56,285 bases of DNA from Myxococcota bacterium (GCA_023150805.1 JAKLKF010000039.1:1-56285); one strand, 5' to 3'; positions 8,328-15,992 are shown, counted from the first letter of the stretch. Notes: generated by a model from the letters alone, not told the origin. Translations and numbers: made by a program.

Positions 8328-8333
8328 ACCGTA
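8328..8333 (-). promoter_or_regulatory. Possible -10 box (TACGGT) of the YihY-UspA-GT51 operon
   Basis: TACGGT on the minus strand ends 6 bases before the ATG at 8321. The spacing matches the other TAnnnT boxes in this window that sit immediately before start codons. No clear -35 was seen. Confidence 0.3.
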
Positions 8334-8401
8334 GCAGGGGCGGGCCCCCCGCGCCCCGCGACCAGCCGGCGCGGCCCGCGCGGTGGGATTAGGGGGCCGC
8401 C

Positions 8402-9688
8402 ATGGTCCGCATCACCAGCGAGATCGGCCGCCTGCGCCGCGTCGTCGTCCAGCCCCCCGGCCCCGCCCTCGAGCGCATGATGCCCCGGCACATCGACCCG
8501 GGCAGCCCGCACTACCTGCTCTTCGACGATCTCGTGCACGTGCCCCGCGCGCTCGAGGAGCACGAGGCCCTGCAGGAGGTCCTGGCCAGCGTGGCCGAGG
8601 TCCTGCGCTTCGAGGACCTGCTGCGGCAGGTGCTGGCCGACCGCGAGGTCCGCTCCACCGTCATCCAGCGGGTCGGCGCGCTGCACGACCTGCACGGCGC
8701 GCAGATGCGGATCCTCGACGGCCTGGACGCCGACGAGCTGGCCGACACCCTGCTGGTCGGCACCGAGCGCGGCCTGCTCGAAGGCCGGGAGATCTTCCCG
8801 CCCGTGCCCAACCTGATCTTCACCCGCGACCTGGCCGCCGTGCTGGGCGACCTGGTCGTGGTCGGCAACGCCCGCAAGGTCGCCCGCCAGCGCGAGGCCA
8901 TCCTGGCCTGGGCCGTGATGGACCACCACCCGGTCTTCGCCGCCAACAAGATGGCCGACATCAGCCGCTGGATCCGCGCCCGCGGCGGCTCGGCCCCGCT
9001 GACGGTCGAGGGCGGCGACGTGCTCTGCGTCTCCGACAAGCTGGCCATGGTCGGCGCCAGCGAGCGCACCACCTGGGCGATGATCCTGCAGCTCTCGGTC
9101 GAGCTGTTCCAGCACGGCTTCGAGCGCGTGCTGGTCGTCGAGATGCCCAAGCAGCGCAGCGCGATGCACCTGGACACGATCTTCACCCTGCTCGACCAGG
9201 GCACCTGCGCCGTCTACGACCGCATCCTGGAGCCCGGCGGCGAGGAGGAGGTCGACGTCGTCGGCCTGCGGCGCGTGGGCGGCGAGATCGTGGTCGACCA
9301 GTACGAGGGCGACCTGCTGCAGACGCTGGCCGAGAACGGCGTGCCGCTCAAGCCCATCCGCTGCGGCGGCGGCCACCCGATCCACGCCCGGCGCGAGCAG
9401 TGGACCGACGGGGCGAACTACGTCGCCCTGGGCCCCGGCGTGGTCGTCGGCTACGCCCGCAACGAGCACACCGCGCGCGCCGCCAGCAGCGCCGGCTTCC
9501 GGGTCGTCTCGCCCGAGGTCTACCTGGCCGAGCTGTCGCGCGACTTCCGCGACGACGTCGACGCCATGCTCGCCAGCGGGCGGCGCTACGCCGTGCACAT
9601 CGAGGGCCACGAGCTGTCGCGCGGCCGCGGCGGCCCCCGCTGCCTGACCCTGCCGCTGCTGCGCGACCCGGTCCCGGCGGGGACATGA
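8402..9688 (+). CDS. arcA: Arginine deiminase
   Basis: A 428-aa enzyme that hydrolyses arginine to citrulline and ammonia. Signature regions are present in order: VEGGDVL, ERTTW, MHLDTIFT with the catalytic His, and the C-terminal GGPRCLTLPL with the nucleophile Cys414. PNLIFTRD lies near residue 138. The length fits the family (about 400-420 aa). No ornithine carbamoyltransferase or carbamate kinase gene is nearby, so this is not the usual arc fermentation operon. Its stop overlaps the start of rlmI (ATGA), and moaC follows. Confidence 0.93.
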   Translation: MVRITSEIGRLRRVVVQPPGPALERMMPRHIDPGSPHYLLFDDLVHVPRALEEHEALQEVLASVAEVLRFEDLLRQVLADREVRSTVIQRVGALHDLHGAQMRILDGLDADELADTLLVGTERGLLEGREIFPPVPNLIFTRDLAAVLGDLVVVGNARKVARQREAILAWAVMDHHPVFAANKMADISRWIRARGGSAPLTVEGGDVLCVSDKLAMVGASERTTWAMILQLSVELFQHGFERVLVVEMPKQRSAMHLDTIFTLLDQGTCAVYDRILEPGGEEEVDVVGLRRVGGEIVVDQYEGDLLQTLAENGVPLKPIRCGGGHPIHARREQWTDGANYVALGPGVVVGYARNEHTARAASSAGFRVVSPEVYLAELSRDFRDDVDAMLASGRRYAVHIEGHELSRGRGGPRCLTLPLLRDPVPAGT

Positions 9689-10914
9689 TCCCGACCGTCG
9701 TCCTGCGCCCGGGGGCCGAGCGCCGGGTGGCCCGCGGCCACGCCTGGGTCTTCTCCAACGAGCTGCACAGCCCGGTCACCGAGCTGCCGCCGGGGGGCGC
9801 GGTCGCGGTGCGCGACGCCCGCGGCCGCTTCCTGGGCCTGGGCCACGCCAACCCCAGCTCGCTCATCGCCGTGCGCATCCTGTCGCGGGACCCGCGCGAC
9901 GACCTCGACGGCGTGGACTTCTACGCCGGGCGCATCCAGGCCGCCTGGCAGGCCCGGCGCCTGTTGCTGCCCGGCCGGGACAGCGTGCGCGTGGTCGCTG
10001 GCGACGCCGACCTGCTGTCGGGCCTGGTCGTCGACCGCTACGCCCCCGCCGATGGCGGCGACAGCGCGGCGGGCGGCGCGGGCGCCATCCTCTCGGTGCA
10101 GCTCACCAGCCTGGGCATGGAGCTGCGCCGCGACCTGCTCGCCCAGGCGCTGCAGCGCGTGCTCTCCCCCGCCGGCGCCGTCCTGCGCGGCGACGTCTCG
10201 GTGCGCGCGTTGGAGGGCCTGCCCCAGCAGGTCGAGGACTGGTTCGGCGCCGTGCCCGCGCAGGTGATCATCGCCGAGGGGACCGCGCGCTTCCGCGTCG
10301 ACCCGCGCCAGGGGCAGAAGACCGGCTTCTTCCTGGACCAGGTCGACAACCGCGCCTGGGGGGCGGCCCGGGCCTCGGGCGCCCGGGTGCTCGACGCCTA
10401 CGCCCACACCGGCGCCTGGGCCATCCAGGCCCTGCTGGCCGGCGCCTCCTCCGCCGTGGCGCTGGACGTCAGCGAGCGCGCCTGCGCCATGATCTCCGCC
10501 CACGCCGCCGACAACGGCCTGTCCGACCGCCTGCAGGTCCTCCAGGGCGACGCCCGCCAGGTCCTGGGCGAGCTGGCCGCGCGGGGCGAGCGCTTCGACC
10601 TGGTCTTCCTCGACCCGCCCGCCTTCGCCAAGACCCGCAAGGCCGCCGCGCCCGCGCTCAAGGCCTACCGCCAGGTCAACCGCCTGGGCATGGCGCTGGT
10701 GAAGCCCGGCGGCCTGCTCTTCACCAGCTCGTGCAGCCACCACATCCACGAGGAGCGCTTCCTGGACGAGGTCGCCCACGCCGCCCACGACCTGGGCCGA
10801 CCCGCGCGCATCGTGCGCCGCGGCGAGCAGGCGCCCGACCACCCCGTGCACCCCGCCATGCCCGAGACCCGCTACCTCAAGCACCTGGTCCTGCACCTGG
10901 GCGACGCGTCGTGA
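9685..10914 (+). CDS. rlmI: 23S rRNA (cytosine-C5) methyltransferase, RlmI family
   Basis: 409 aa. An N-terminal PUA domain (RPGAERRVARGHAWVFSNEL) is followed by the RlmI EEHEE-type region and a Rossmann SAM-dependent methyltransferase: VLDAYAHTGAWAIQALLAGA (SAM loop), ALDVSERAC, VFLDPPAFAKT (motif IV) and FTSSCSHH containing the likely catalytic Cys. The family methylates C1962 of 23S rRNA. I placed the start at the ATG in the ATGA overlap with arcA; the longer frame upstream is the arcA shadow. The stop overlaps the GTG of moaC. Confidence 0.92.
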   Translation: MIPTVVLRPGAERRVARGHAWVFSNELHSPVTELPPGGAVAVRDARGRFLGLGHANPSSLIAVRILSRDPRDDLDGVDFYAGRIQAAWQARRLLLPGRDSVRVVAGDADLLSGLVVDRYAPADGGDSAAGGAGAILSVQLTSLGMELRRDLLAQALQRVLSPAGAVLRGDVSVRALEGLPQQVEDWFGAVPAQVIIAEGTARFRVDPRQGQKTGFFLDQVDNRAWGAARASGARVLDAYAHTGAWAIQALLAGASSAVALDVSERACAMISAHAADNGLSDRLQVLQGDARQVLGELAARGERFDLVFLDPPAFAKTRKAAAPALKAYRQVNRLGMALVKPGGLLFTSSCSHHIHEERFLDEVAHAAHDLGRPARIVRRGEQAPDHPVHPAMPETRYLKHLVLHLGDAS

Positions 10915-11423
10915 GGGACAAGCGCCCCGACGGGCTGACCCACCTCGACGCCGACGGCCACCCGCGCATGGTCGACGTCGGCGAGAAGGTGGACACCGAG
11001 CGCCTCGCCGTGGCCGAGGGCCGGGTCCTGCTCTCGCCCGAGGCCTTCCGGCTGGTCGTGCAGGGCGGGGCCCGCAAGGGCGACGTGCTCGCCATCGCGC
11101 GCCTCGCCGGCATCCAGGGGGCCAAGCGCGCCGCCGAGCTGATCCCCCTGTGTCACCCCCTGCCCATCGACGGGGTCGAGGTCGACGTCCAGGCCCGGCC
11201 CGCCGACGACCGGGGCCCCGACCGGGTCCACGTGGTCGCCACCGTGCGGACCCGCTGGCGCACCGGCGTCGAGATGGAGGCCTTGACCGCCGTCTCCGCC
11301 GCGGCGCTCACGGTCTACGACATGCTCAAGGCCGTCGACCGCGGCATGCGCATCGACGGCATCCGCCTGGTCGAGAAGCGCGGCGGGCGCTCGGGCCACT
11401 GGCGCGCGGCGGAGTCGGGGTAG
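10911..11423 (+). CDS. moaC: Cyclic pyranopterin monophosphate synthase MoaC
   Basis: 170 aa, the usual size. The MoaC hallmarks LTHLD, GxxRMVDVGEK, AKRAAELIPLCHPLPID and GVEMEALTAVSAAALTVYDMLKA are present, including the active-site Lys/Asp region near the C-terminus (DMLKAVDRGM). It acts with MoaA in molybdenum cofactor synthesis, converting 3',8-cyclo-dihydro-GTP to cPMP. The GTG start sits in a GTGA overlap with the rlmI stop. A distant MoaA-like radical SAM gene is at 54332, but no other Moa gene is adjacent. Confidence 0.95.
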   Translation: MRDKRPDGLTHLDADGHPRMVDVGEKVDTERLAVAEGRVLLSPEAFRLVVQGGARKGDVLAIARLAGIQGAKRAAELIPLCHPLPIDGVEVDVQARPADDRGPDRVHVVATVRTRWRTGVEMEALTAVSAAALTVYDMLKAVDRGMRIDGIRLVEKRGGRSGHWRAAESG

Positions 11424-11454
11424 CGGACCGGGCCGGGGCTGTGTCAAGCTGATG

Positions 11455-13989
11455 TCAGGACACGGGCCGACGCGCCGCTCCCTGGCAGCCGTCAGGAAGC
11501 GGTTGACCCTCGCCGGCTTCGACAGGTAAGGTACGGTTCCTCGAACTCCCGCGGAGGCCCTCGTGCGCAGCCCGATCCCCTTCTCCCTGGGTGCCGTCCT
11601 GTTCCTGACGGCCTGTCCCAACGACGTGAAGCTCTACAAGGAGCCGGACGACAACGTCGCGGTGAACCCGGGGCAGATCTCGGGCCGGGTCTGCGACGCC
11701 TCGGGCAAGACCTGGCTGCAGGACGCCACGGTCTACACCCACGTCAAGGACGGCGACCGCATCATCGAGACCAAGGTCGCCTACACCGACCGCGACGGCT
11801 TCTGGCTCATCGAGGAGCTGCCGGCCGAGCGCTCCTACGACATCTTCATCCAGTACGGCAGCACGCGGCTGTGGGAGCAGGAGGAGTACGGCGTGTGGCT
11901 GGCCGATGGCCAGAAGCTGGAGCTGGACGAGCCCGACTGCTTCGACCCGCTGCAGATCGACGTCGCCATCGTCTCGGGCAGCTACGACGACTTCGCCCTC
12001 GTCCTGCAGAACATGGGCTTCGGCAACTACGTCGAGGTCGACGGCCTCGACGACGACGAGCTGATCGGCTTCCTGACCGACCTGGACAACCTGCTCTCCT
12101 ACGACATCATCTTCTTCGACGGCGGCGGCAGCGAGGCCGGCATCTTCTACGAGGACCCGGTCAGCTCCGAGGACGAGCCCGGCATCGGCGAGGAGGGCGA
12201 GGCCACGGACACGGGCGCCACCCCGCTCTACGAGACCGTCCAGGCCAACCTGCAGGCCTACGTCGCCGCCCGCGGCTCGATCTACGCCAGCGACTGGGCC
12301 TACGACGTCGTCGAGCAGACCTGGCCCGACCGCCTGGACTTCGTCGGCGACGACAGCATCCCCGACGCCGCCCAGCTCGGCGAGTACGACCTGGTCAACG
12401 CCGCCGTCAGCGACACCAGCCTCGCGAACTGGCTGGACGCCGACTACATCCAGGTCGAGTACGACCTGCCCGTGTGGGCCCCCGTCGAGAGCGCCAGCGA
12501 CTCGGTCTCGGTGCACCTCAAGGGCAACGTCAGCTACCGCGTGGGCACCAGCACCTACAGCCTGCCCACGGCCCCGCTGCTCGTCAGCTTCACCGCCGGC
12601 GAGGGCAAGGTCGTCTACAGCACCTTCCGGGTGGCCAAGAACGCCAGCACCGAGATGCTCCTGGTGCTGCAGTACATGATGTACAACCTCTGATGCAGTC
12701 CCCGTCGGCATCGTCGACGGGGTTGTGCGCGAGGTTGTGCGCGTACTGAGTTCCAGCAGCCTGGCGGCCGTCCCCATGTCTCCGCCTTGGACGGCCCGGT
12801 AGCGACGCACGGACACTTCGACGCTGTGGCCGAGTTGCATGGCCACCAGCTCGGGGCGTCCCGTGCTGCGCGCCAGATGGTCCGCCACGAATCGCCGGAA
12901 GCCGTGCAGGGTGAAGACGTGCGCCTGGGCCCTGTTGCAGGCGCTCGCCAGCATCTTGTTGAGGCCGCACCGGATGGTCTTCTCCGTGACCGGCCAGATC
13001 CTGTCGTCGCCGGTGGCGTGGCACGTCGCGATCCAGGCGGCCAGGGCGACGTGAACGTCCCTCGGCAGCCCGACCGTGCGAGGTCCCGTCTTCCCCACCA
13101 GGCGGATCAGACCTCCGGTCAGGTCGACCTGGTTGGCCTGCAGGTTCACCAGCTCGCCGACGCGGGCGCCTGTGCCCGCAACCAGGCGGACGAACATCTG
13201 GGACCAGGGAGGGCCCTTCCATGCATCCATCACCCGAAGCGCCTCCTCCAGGGATGGCGTGTAGAGGTTGCGGCGGCTGGTGACCTTCAACGCCACGCGG
13301 GGCATCTGCGCAGCCAGCCAACCTTGGCTCATCGCCCACCGATAGAAGACCCGTCCCGCGCGCCGGACCTCCTGATCCACCGTGGCTGGCGCGGCGCCCT
13401 CCGCCAGGCGGGTGTCTCGGTACGCCGTCCAGGTGGCCATTGACTCCAGGGAGGAGATCGGCTTGGCACCGAGGAGGCGGCTGAGATGCCCCTCTGCTCG
13501 CTGGCGGTAGGCCTGTCGCGTGCGAGGGGACAGGTCCGCTCGCCGCTCGATGGCGCCGATCCAGAAGTCGAGGGCGTCGAAGACCGTCATCGCCTCCTTC
13601 TCGCGCGTGGCGCGGGCGTGGCGAGCGACCTCGTCTCCGCCGCCGGCGATGCCCAGGGCGGCGTGCGCGCGGCGTTCGGCCTCCTCCTTGGTGAACCACC
13701 CGGCCCAGCCGCGATTCCACTGGCCGTTCGCCCACACGTCGAAGCGCCAGTACCAGACCAGGCCGTTCTCCTTGTGGGGGCCGCGCACTACCCGCAGGCC
13801 GTGGACCCTCGACGCCGGCCGCCGCGCTCGACTTGTGGGTCGAACGACCTCAGTCGTCAGCCCCAGCGCAGCCTTCACCAGCTCCTGCCCGTGGATGCGT
13901 ACCAGCTCCGCAGCCTGTGATGCCGCGTCGGCATCCGTGGCTGAGCGCAGCAGCAACGCCCGGTACTGGTCGACCAGGCCCTTCCTCAT
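11455..13989 (-). CDS. Tyrosine recombinase/integrase with no stop codon at the element edge
   Basis: The integrase fold occupies residues 1 to about 430. An N-terminal DNA-binding region (KEEAERRAHAALG, SPRTRQAYRQRAEGHLSRLLG) precedes the catalytic domain with Arg276 (TGARVGEL), His362 and Arg365 (HGFRR), His388 (LGHS) and nucleophile Tyr397 (RRY). The family normally ends 20-40 residues after Tyr, near 12.70 kb, but the frame stays open for about 400 more codons, antisense to the whole lipoprotein gene, to 11455. The extension is probably not native coding sequence. ATG start overlaps the upstream HTH gene stop (ATGA). Last gene of a five-gene operon; it would integrate and excise the 12.7-18.7 kb element. 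Confidence 0.75.
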   Translation of the reverse strand: MRKGLVDQYRALLLRSATDADAASQAAELVRIHGQELVKAALGLTTEVVRPTSRARRPASRVHGLRVVRGPHKENGLVWYWRFDVWANGQWNRGWAGWFTKEEAERRAHAALGIAGGGDEVARHARATREKEAMTVFDALDFWIGAIERRADLSPRTRQAYRQRAEGHLSRLLGAKPISSLESMATWTAYRDTRLAEGAAPATVDQEVRRAGRVFYRWAMSQGWLAAQMPRVALKVTSRRNLYTPSLEEALRVMDAWKGPPWSQMFVRLVAGTGARVGELVNLQANQVDLTGGLIRLVGKTGPRTVGLPRDVHVALAAWIATCHATGDDRIWPVTEKTIRCGLNKMLASACNRAQAHVFTLHGFRRFVADHLARSTGRPELVAMQLGHSVEVSVRRYRAVQGGDMGTAARLLELSTRTTSRTTPSTMPTGTASEVVHHVLQHQEHLGAGVLGHPEGAVDDLALAGGEADEQRGRGQAVGAGAHAVADVALEVHRDRVAGALDGGPHGQVVLDLDVVGVQPVREAGVADGGVDQVVLAELGGVGDAVVADEVQAVGPGLLDDVVGPVAGVDRAAGGDVGLQVGLDGLVERGGARVRGLALLADAGLVLGADRVLVEDAGLAAAAVEEDDVVGEQVVQVGQEADQLVVVEAVDLDVVAEAHVLQDEGEVVVAARDDGDVDLQRVEAVGLVQLQLLAIGQPHAVLLLLPQPRAAVLDEDVVGALGRQLLDEPEAVAVGVGDLGLDDAVAVLDVGVDRGVLQPGLARGVADPARDLPRVHRDVVVRLLVELHVVGTGRQEQDGTQGEGDRAAHEGLRGSSRNRTLPVEAGEGQPLPDGCQGAARRPVS
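11503..11532 (+). promoter_or_regulatory. Sigma-70-like promoter before the 376-aa lipoprotein gene
   Basis: TTGACC (11503-11508), an 18-bp spacer and TAAGGT (11527-11532). A transcript would start near 11539, leaving a leader of about 25 bases with GGAGG at 11553-11557 before the GTG at 11563. Confidence 0.45.
11563..12693 (+). CDS. Lipoprotein with carboxypeptidase-regulatory-like domain
   Basis: 376 aa, GTG start with GGAGG 5 bases upstream. The signal peptide ends in lipobox FLTAC (Cys18). Residues about 38-110 (ISGRVCDASGKTWLQDATV, TDRDGFWLIEELPAERSYDIFI) have the pattern of a CarboxypepD_reg-like Ig fold. The rest has an alpha/beta region (IDVAIVSGSYDD, YDIIFFDGGGSE) resembling a DJ-1/GATase-like Rossmann core and a final beta domain. 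An acidic linker (EDEPGIGEEGEATDTGA) lies between. Envelope protein of unknown role. The antisense frame of this whole gene is open as an extension of the integrase gene. Confidence 0.8.
   Translation: MRSPIPFSLGAVLFLTACPNDVKLYKEPDDNVAVNPGQISGRVCDASGKTWLQDATVYTHVKDGDRIIETKVAYTDRDGFWLIEELPAERSYDIFIQYGSTRLWEQEEYGVWLADGQKLELDEPDCFDPLQIDVAIVSGSYDDFALVLQNMGFGNYVEVDGLDDDELIGFLTDLDNLLSYDIIFFDGGGSEAGIFYEDPVSSEDEPGIGEEGEATDTGATPLYETVQANLQAYVAARGSIYASDWAYDVVEQTWPDRLDFVGDDSIPDAAQLGEYDLVNAAVSDTSLANWLDADYIQVEYDLPVWAPVESASDSVSVHLKGNVSYRVGTSTYSLPTAPLLVSFTAGEGKVVYSTFRVAKNASTEMLLVLQYMMYNL
12700..12722 (+). terminator. Hairpin after the lipoprotein gene, terminator or att-site element
   Basis: CCCCGTCG (12700-12707) and CGACGGGG (12715-12722) form a perfect 8-bp stem with a 7-base loop, 6 bases after the stop codon. 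Only two T follow, so termination would be weak. It also lies at the junction between the chromosomal gene and the integrase-bearing element, and inside the open frame of the integrase. Confidence 0.45.
12721..12743. repeat. Tandem 11-bp repeat at the element edge
   Basis: GGTTGTGCGCG occurs at 12721-12731 and again at 12733-12743, separated by one base. It lies at the presumed left end of the integrative element, where tyrosine-recombinase core or arm sites are expected. Its role as an integrase site is inferred from position. Confidence 0.4.
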
Positions 13990-14336
13990 CGCTGCTTCCG
14001 CAGGCCGCCACGCGGGAGCCCCTGAACGGTGGTGGGAGGAAGGCTGTTGGCGGGATGGTCCATGGTCGACTCCGTGGGGGGCCCGCGAAGGGCCTCCAGG
14101 ACATCCTGCCAGACATACAGCGTGTACCGCCCTGCCTTCACCGGACGGCACCGGGCCAGCGCCACGTCCAGTTGGCGGTCGTCGCACCGGGCCTCGGCCG
14201 CGGCATCCGACCGGGTCACCAAGGAGCTGGGCCCAAGCGGGCGCCCGCACCCACGGCCGAGCTGGCCGAGCACCCTGGCCACCTGTCGGGCCAGGTCCTG
14301 GTCCGCCGAGGCGTTGGCGTCAGGCTCCACCCTCAT
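13986..14336 (-). CDS. Excisionase-like small DNA-binding protein
   Basis: A 116-aa protein. Residues about 50-90 (CDDRQLDVALARCRPVKAGR, YTLYVWQDVLEALRG) show a winged-helix pattern of the excisionase type, similar in layout to the protein at 1682. The start (ATG at 14336) overlaps the stop of the preceding gene, and its stop overlaps the integrase ATG, so it is coupled to the integrase. This placement supports a role as recombination directionality factor, which is inference. Confidence 0.55.
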   Translation of the reverse strand: MRVEPDANASADQDLARQVARVLGQLGRGCGRPLGPSSLVTRSDAAAEARCDDRQLDVALARCRPVKAGRYTLYVWQDVLEALRGPPTESTMDHPANSLPPTTVQGLPRGGLRKQR

Positions 14337-14680
14337 CCGGCCCTCCCCGCCGCCTCGGCCATGCGCCGGGCGCGGCGCCGGTCGCGTTCGGCCTGGGCGA
14401 CCAGGCGTCGCGCACGGGTCTCGGCGCGGGCGGCCTTGGCGGCCAGCTCGGCGGCCTGGTGGGCCAGGGCCACGGCCCGCAGCGACGGCGCCGCGGGCAG
14501 GCGCGCCCGCATCCTGGAAGCCCGCTTGCGACAGGCGACCGTCGCGTAGCAGCGCCGCGGGTCGACCACGACCTCGCCCGAGGCCAGGCGCAGGGTGGGC
14601 AGCTCGCGCCCGCAGCCGCAGGCACACTCGCCGCGGGCGACCAGGACGGCCTGCTCGGCGCAGAGGCGAGGGGCGGGCAT
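14333..14680 (-). CDS. Cys-motif, Arg/Ala-rich coiled-coil protein of the element
   Basis: 115 aa. The N-terminus has CACGC and, 24 residues later, CYATVAC, together a possible Cys4 zinc site. The C-terminal half is a highly charged Ala/Arg/Glu helix (residues about 70-112). I do not recognise the family; similar Cys-plus-helix proteins occur in phage and plasmid early operons. The TGATG overlap with the upstream gene and ATGA overlap with the downstream gene support it as real. Confidence 0.5.
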   Translation of the reverse strand: MPAPRLCAEQAVLVARGECACGCGRELPTLRLASGEVVVDPRRCYATVACRKRASRMRARLPAAPSLRAVALAHQAAELAAKAARAETRARRLVAQAERDRRRARRMAEAAGRAG

Positions 14681-15123
14681 CAGGACCCCCTCCCGACGGA
14701 GGGCGCGGCACCGGAAGGGACGACGGACCCCGTCACGACGTCGTCGATGGTGCCGGGCCGACCTGCGGCTCGGGAGGGGGCCTGAGCAGAGCACGAGGCG
14801 CCGATGTCGTAGGTGTTGTCGGGCTGGACGGGGCGGTCGTCGGCCGGGTCGTGCCACGAGCGGGTGGTGTCGTCGTCCTCGGCGTTCTCGTCGGGCGCCC
14901 GCTGCCAGCCAGCATCCTCCTCGTCGGGGTAGCGGTGGCGCTCCTCGGGAGGGATGAACTCGCAGGCGTGGGTGCACAGGTGCCAGAGCCCGATGTGCTC
15001 GTCTTCGAGGATGGTCCAGCACCGTGGGCAGACCAACCGGCCGGTGGGCCGGTCGCGCCAGAGGAACCGGGGTCGCCGGGTCAGGTTGATCGGCAGGTCC
15101 AGGGTCCGGACTTCGGCCTGCAT
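14680..15123 (-). CDS. Small zinc-site protein of the element, unknown function
   Basis: 147 aa. CPRCW at residues about 32-36 and a later HLCTHACEF suggest one zinc-binding site near the N-terminus. The rest is acidic and apparently disordered (DEEDAGWQRAPDENAEDDD) with no recognisable domain. I prefer the ATG at 15123, which forms a TGATG overlap with the upstream stop; a GTG at 15126 is also possible. Its stop overlaps the next ATG at base 14680. Fourth-from-last in the integrase operon. Confidence 0.5.
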   Translation of the reverse strand: MQAEVRTLDLPINLTRRPRFLWRDRPTGRLVCPRCWTILEDEHIGLWHLCTHACEFIPPEERHRYPDEEDAGWQRAPDENAEDDDTTRSWHDPADDRPVQPDNTYDIGASCSAQAPSRAAGRPGTIDDVVTGSVVPSGAAPSVGRGS

Positions 15124-15449
15124 CACGCGGCCCTCGTCGGCGGTGGGCCTTCGACCAGGTCGAGCAGCCAGACCTGCTCGCCTTCGAGACCATCCGAAGG
15201 AGGGAGCAGGCGGGGATCCACGGGGCCCAGGTACACCACCCCGTCCACCTGGGCTTCGACTCCCACCCCCACGCGGATCTTGACCACGCGGCCAGGGCAG
15301 AGGGCCGTCATCGCGCGCTGGCTGAGGAAGATCCGCGGAGGCCCGTAGGCGTCGACGATGGCGGTGAGCAGGTCCGCGCCGTAGCGGTCGACGGCCTCGG
15401 CGACCAGCCGGGCGTTGAGCTTCAGGGTGTCGAGGGAAGGCAGGGGCAT
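15123..15449 (-). CDS. First gene of the integrase operon, unknown function
   Basis: 108 aa. The ATG at 15449 is chosen because GGAGAGG lies 3 to 9 bases upstream. Residues 1-55 are helical (LDTLKLNARLVAEAVDRYGA, LLTAIVDAYG), and 55-95 look like a small beta barrel (GRVVKIRVGVGVEAQVDGVVYLG). No family recognised. An operator shared with the divergent regulator region lies only 14 bases upstream of the start, so the whole five-gene operon should be under that control. Confidence 0.5.
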   Translation of the reverse strand: MPLPSLDTLKLNARLVAEAVDRYGADLLTAIVDAYGPPRIFLSQRAMTALCPGRVVKIRVGVGVEAQVDGVVYLGPVDPRLLPPSDGLEGEQVWLLDLVEGPPPTRAA

Positions 15450-15462
15450 GACCTCTCCATCA

Positions 15463-15478
15463 CGTTGCCTATTTGGCA
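15463..15478 (-). promoter_or_regulatory. Operator O1 of the integrase operon (TGCCAAATAGGCAACG)
   Basis: On the minus strand the sequence TGCCAAATAGGCAACG contains the palindrome TGCC-N5-GGCA. It differs by one base from the site at 15977-15992. A TTGACA box lies just upstream (minus strand, complementary to 15491-15496), so the site falls where a -10 region would be and binding would block transcription. Confidence 0.6.
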
Positions 15479-15552
15479 TAACGCGATGGAGTTGTCAAAT
15501 GGGCACACGTCTGGCCCGGCAGTTCACCTGCTTTTCACACGGCGCGCAGGGG

Positions 15553-15939
15553 TCACCCGTGGCGTGCGCGCCTTGGATCGGTCTCCAGGGCGGAGGACGC
15601 GGCTTGTTCCCAGGATGCCAGAAGCGCGTCCAGCGTGATCTGGTGGGCGGGGTCAAGGGTAGGCAGGAGCCGGGCCAGCCTGCGCACCCTCGCGATGTGC
15701 GCGGCCGTGCCGAGGATGGCGATCTCCTTCATCAGCGCCTCGTGCTCAGGCCCAACGGCAGCGAGACGGTAACCACAGGCCTCCAACCACTCGTTGATGA
15801 GCTTCAGGTGGATCCGGCGCGCGCCGGATTCCAGACGAGAGAGCTGGGACGGAGTCATGCCTAGCCTGGCAGCCAGGTCTACCTGGCTGAGGCCGGCCTG
15901 CTCGCGGACCCGCCGTAGGTCGCTTGATTCCACAGGCAT
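15553..15939 (-). CDS. XRE-family repressor of the integrative element
   Basis: 128 aa. The N-terminal helix-turn-helix is clear (LRRVREQAGLSQVDLAARLG, SQLSRLESGARR). The C-terminal 65 residues are helical (HEALMKEIAILG, HIARVRRLARLLPTL) and probably form the dimerisation part. It is divergent from a second, smaller XRE gene at 16012 with one palindromic operator between them, the arrangement of phage CI/Cro switches. It is a likely repressor of the integrase operon as well, because a second copy of the operator precedes that operon. Confidence 0.8.
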   Translation of the reverse strand: MPVESSDLRRVREQAGLSQVDLAARLGMTPSQLSRLESGARRIHLKLINEWLEACGYRLAAVGPEHEALMKEIAILGTAAHIARVRRLARLLPTLDPAHQITLDALLASWEQAASSALETDPRRARHG

Positions 15940-15976
15940 GTGGTGCGGCTACCCCCTTGCCAGCTTTAGGCATGTG

Positions 15977-15992
15977 TGCCATATAGGCAACG
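15977..15992. promoter_or_regulatory. Operator O2 between the two XRE genes (TGCCATATAGGCAACG)
   Basis: The palindrome TGCC-N5-GGCA with the same ACG flank as O1 lies in the 72-bp divergent region between the XRE genes. An overlapping GGCA-TGTG-TGCC (15969-15980) adds a further half-site. The strong match to O1, 500 bp away, makes a shared repressor likely. Confidence 0.65.

Noticed and set aside
11455..12690. Antisense extension of the integrase as a true 400-residue domain
   Set aside because: It is the exact complement of the well-supported lipoprotein gene and has no recognisable fold; Asp/Val/Leu/Gly bias is what the complement of a CTG/GAC-rich gene would give.
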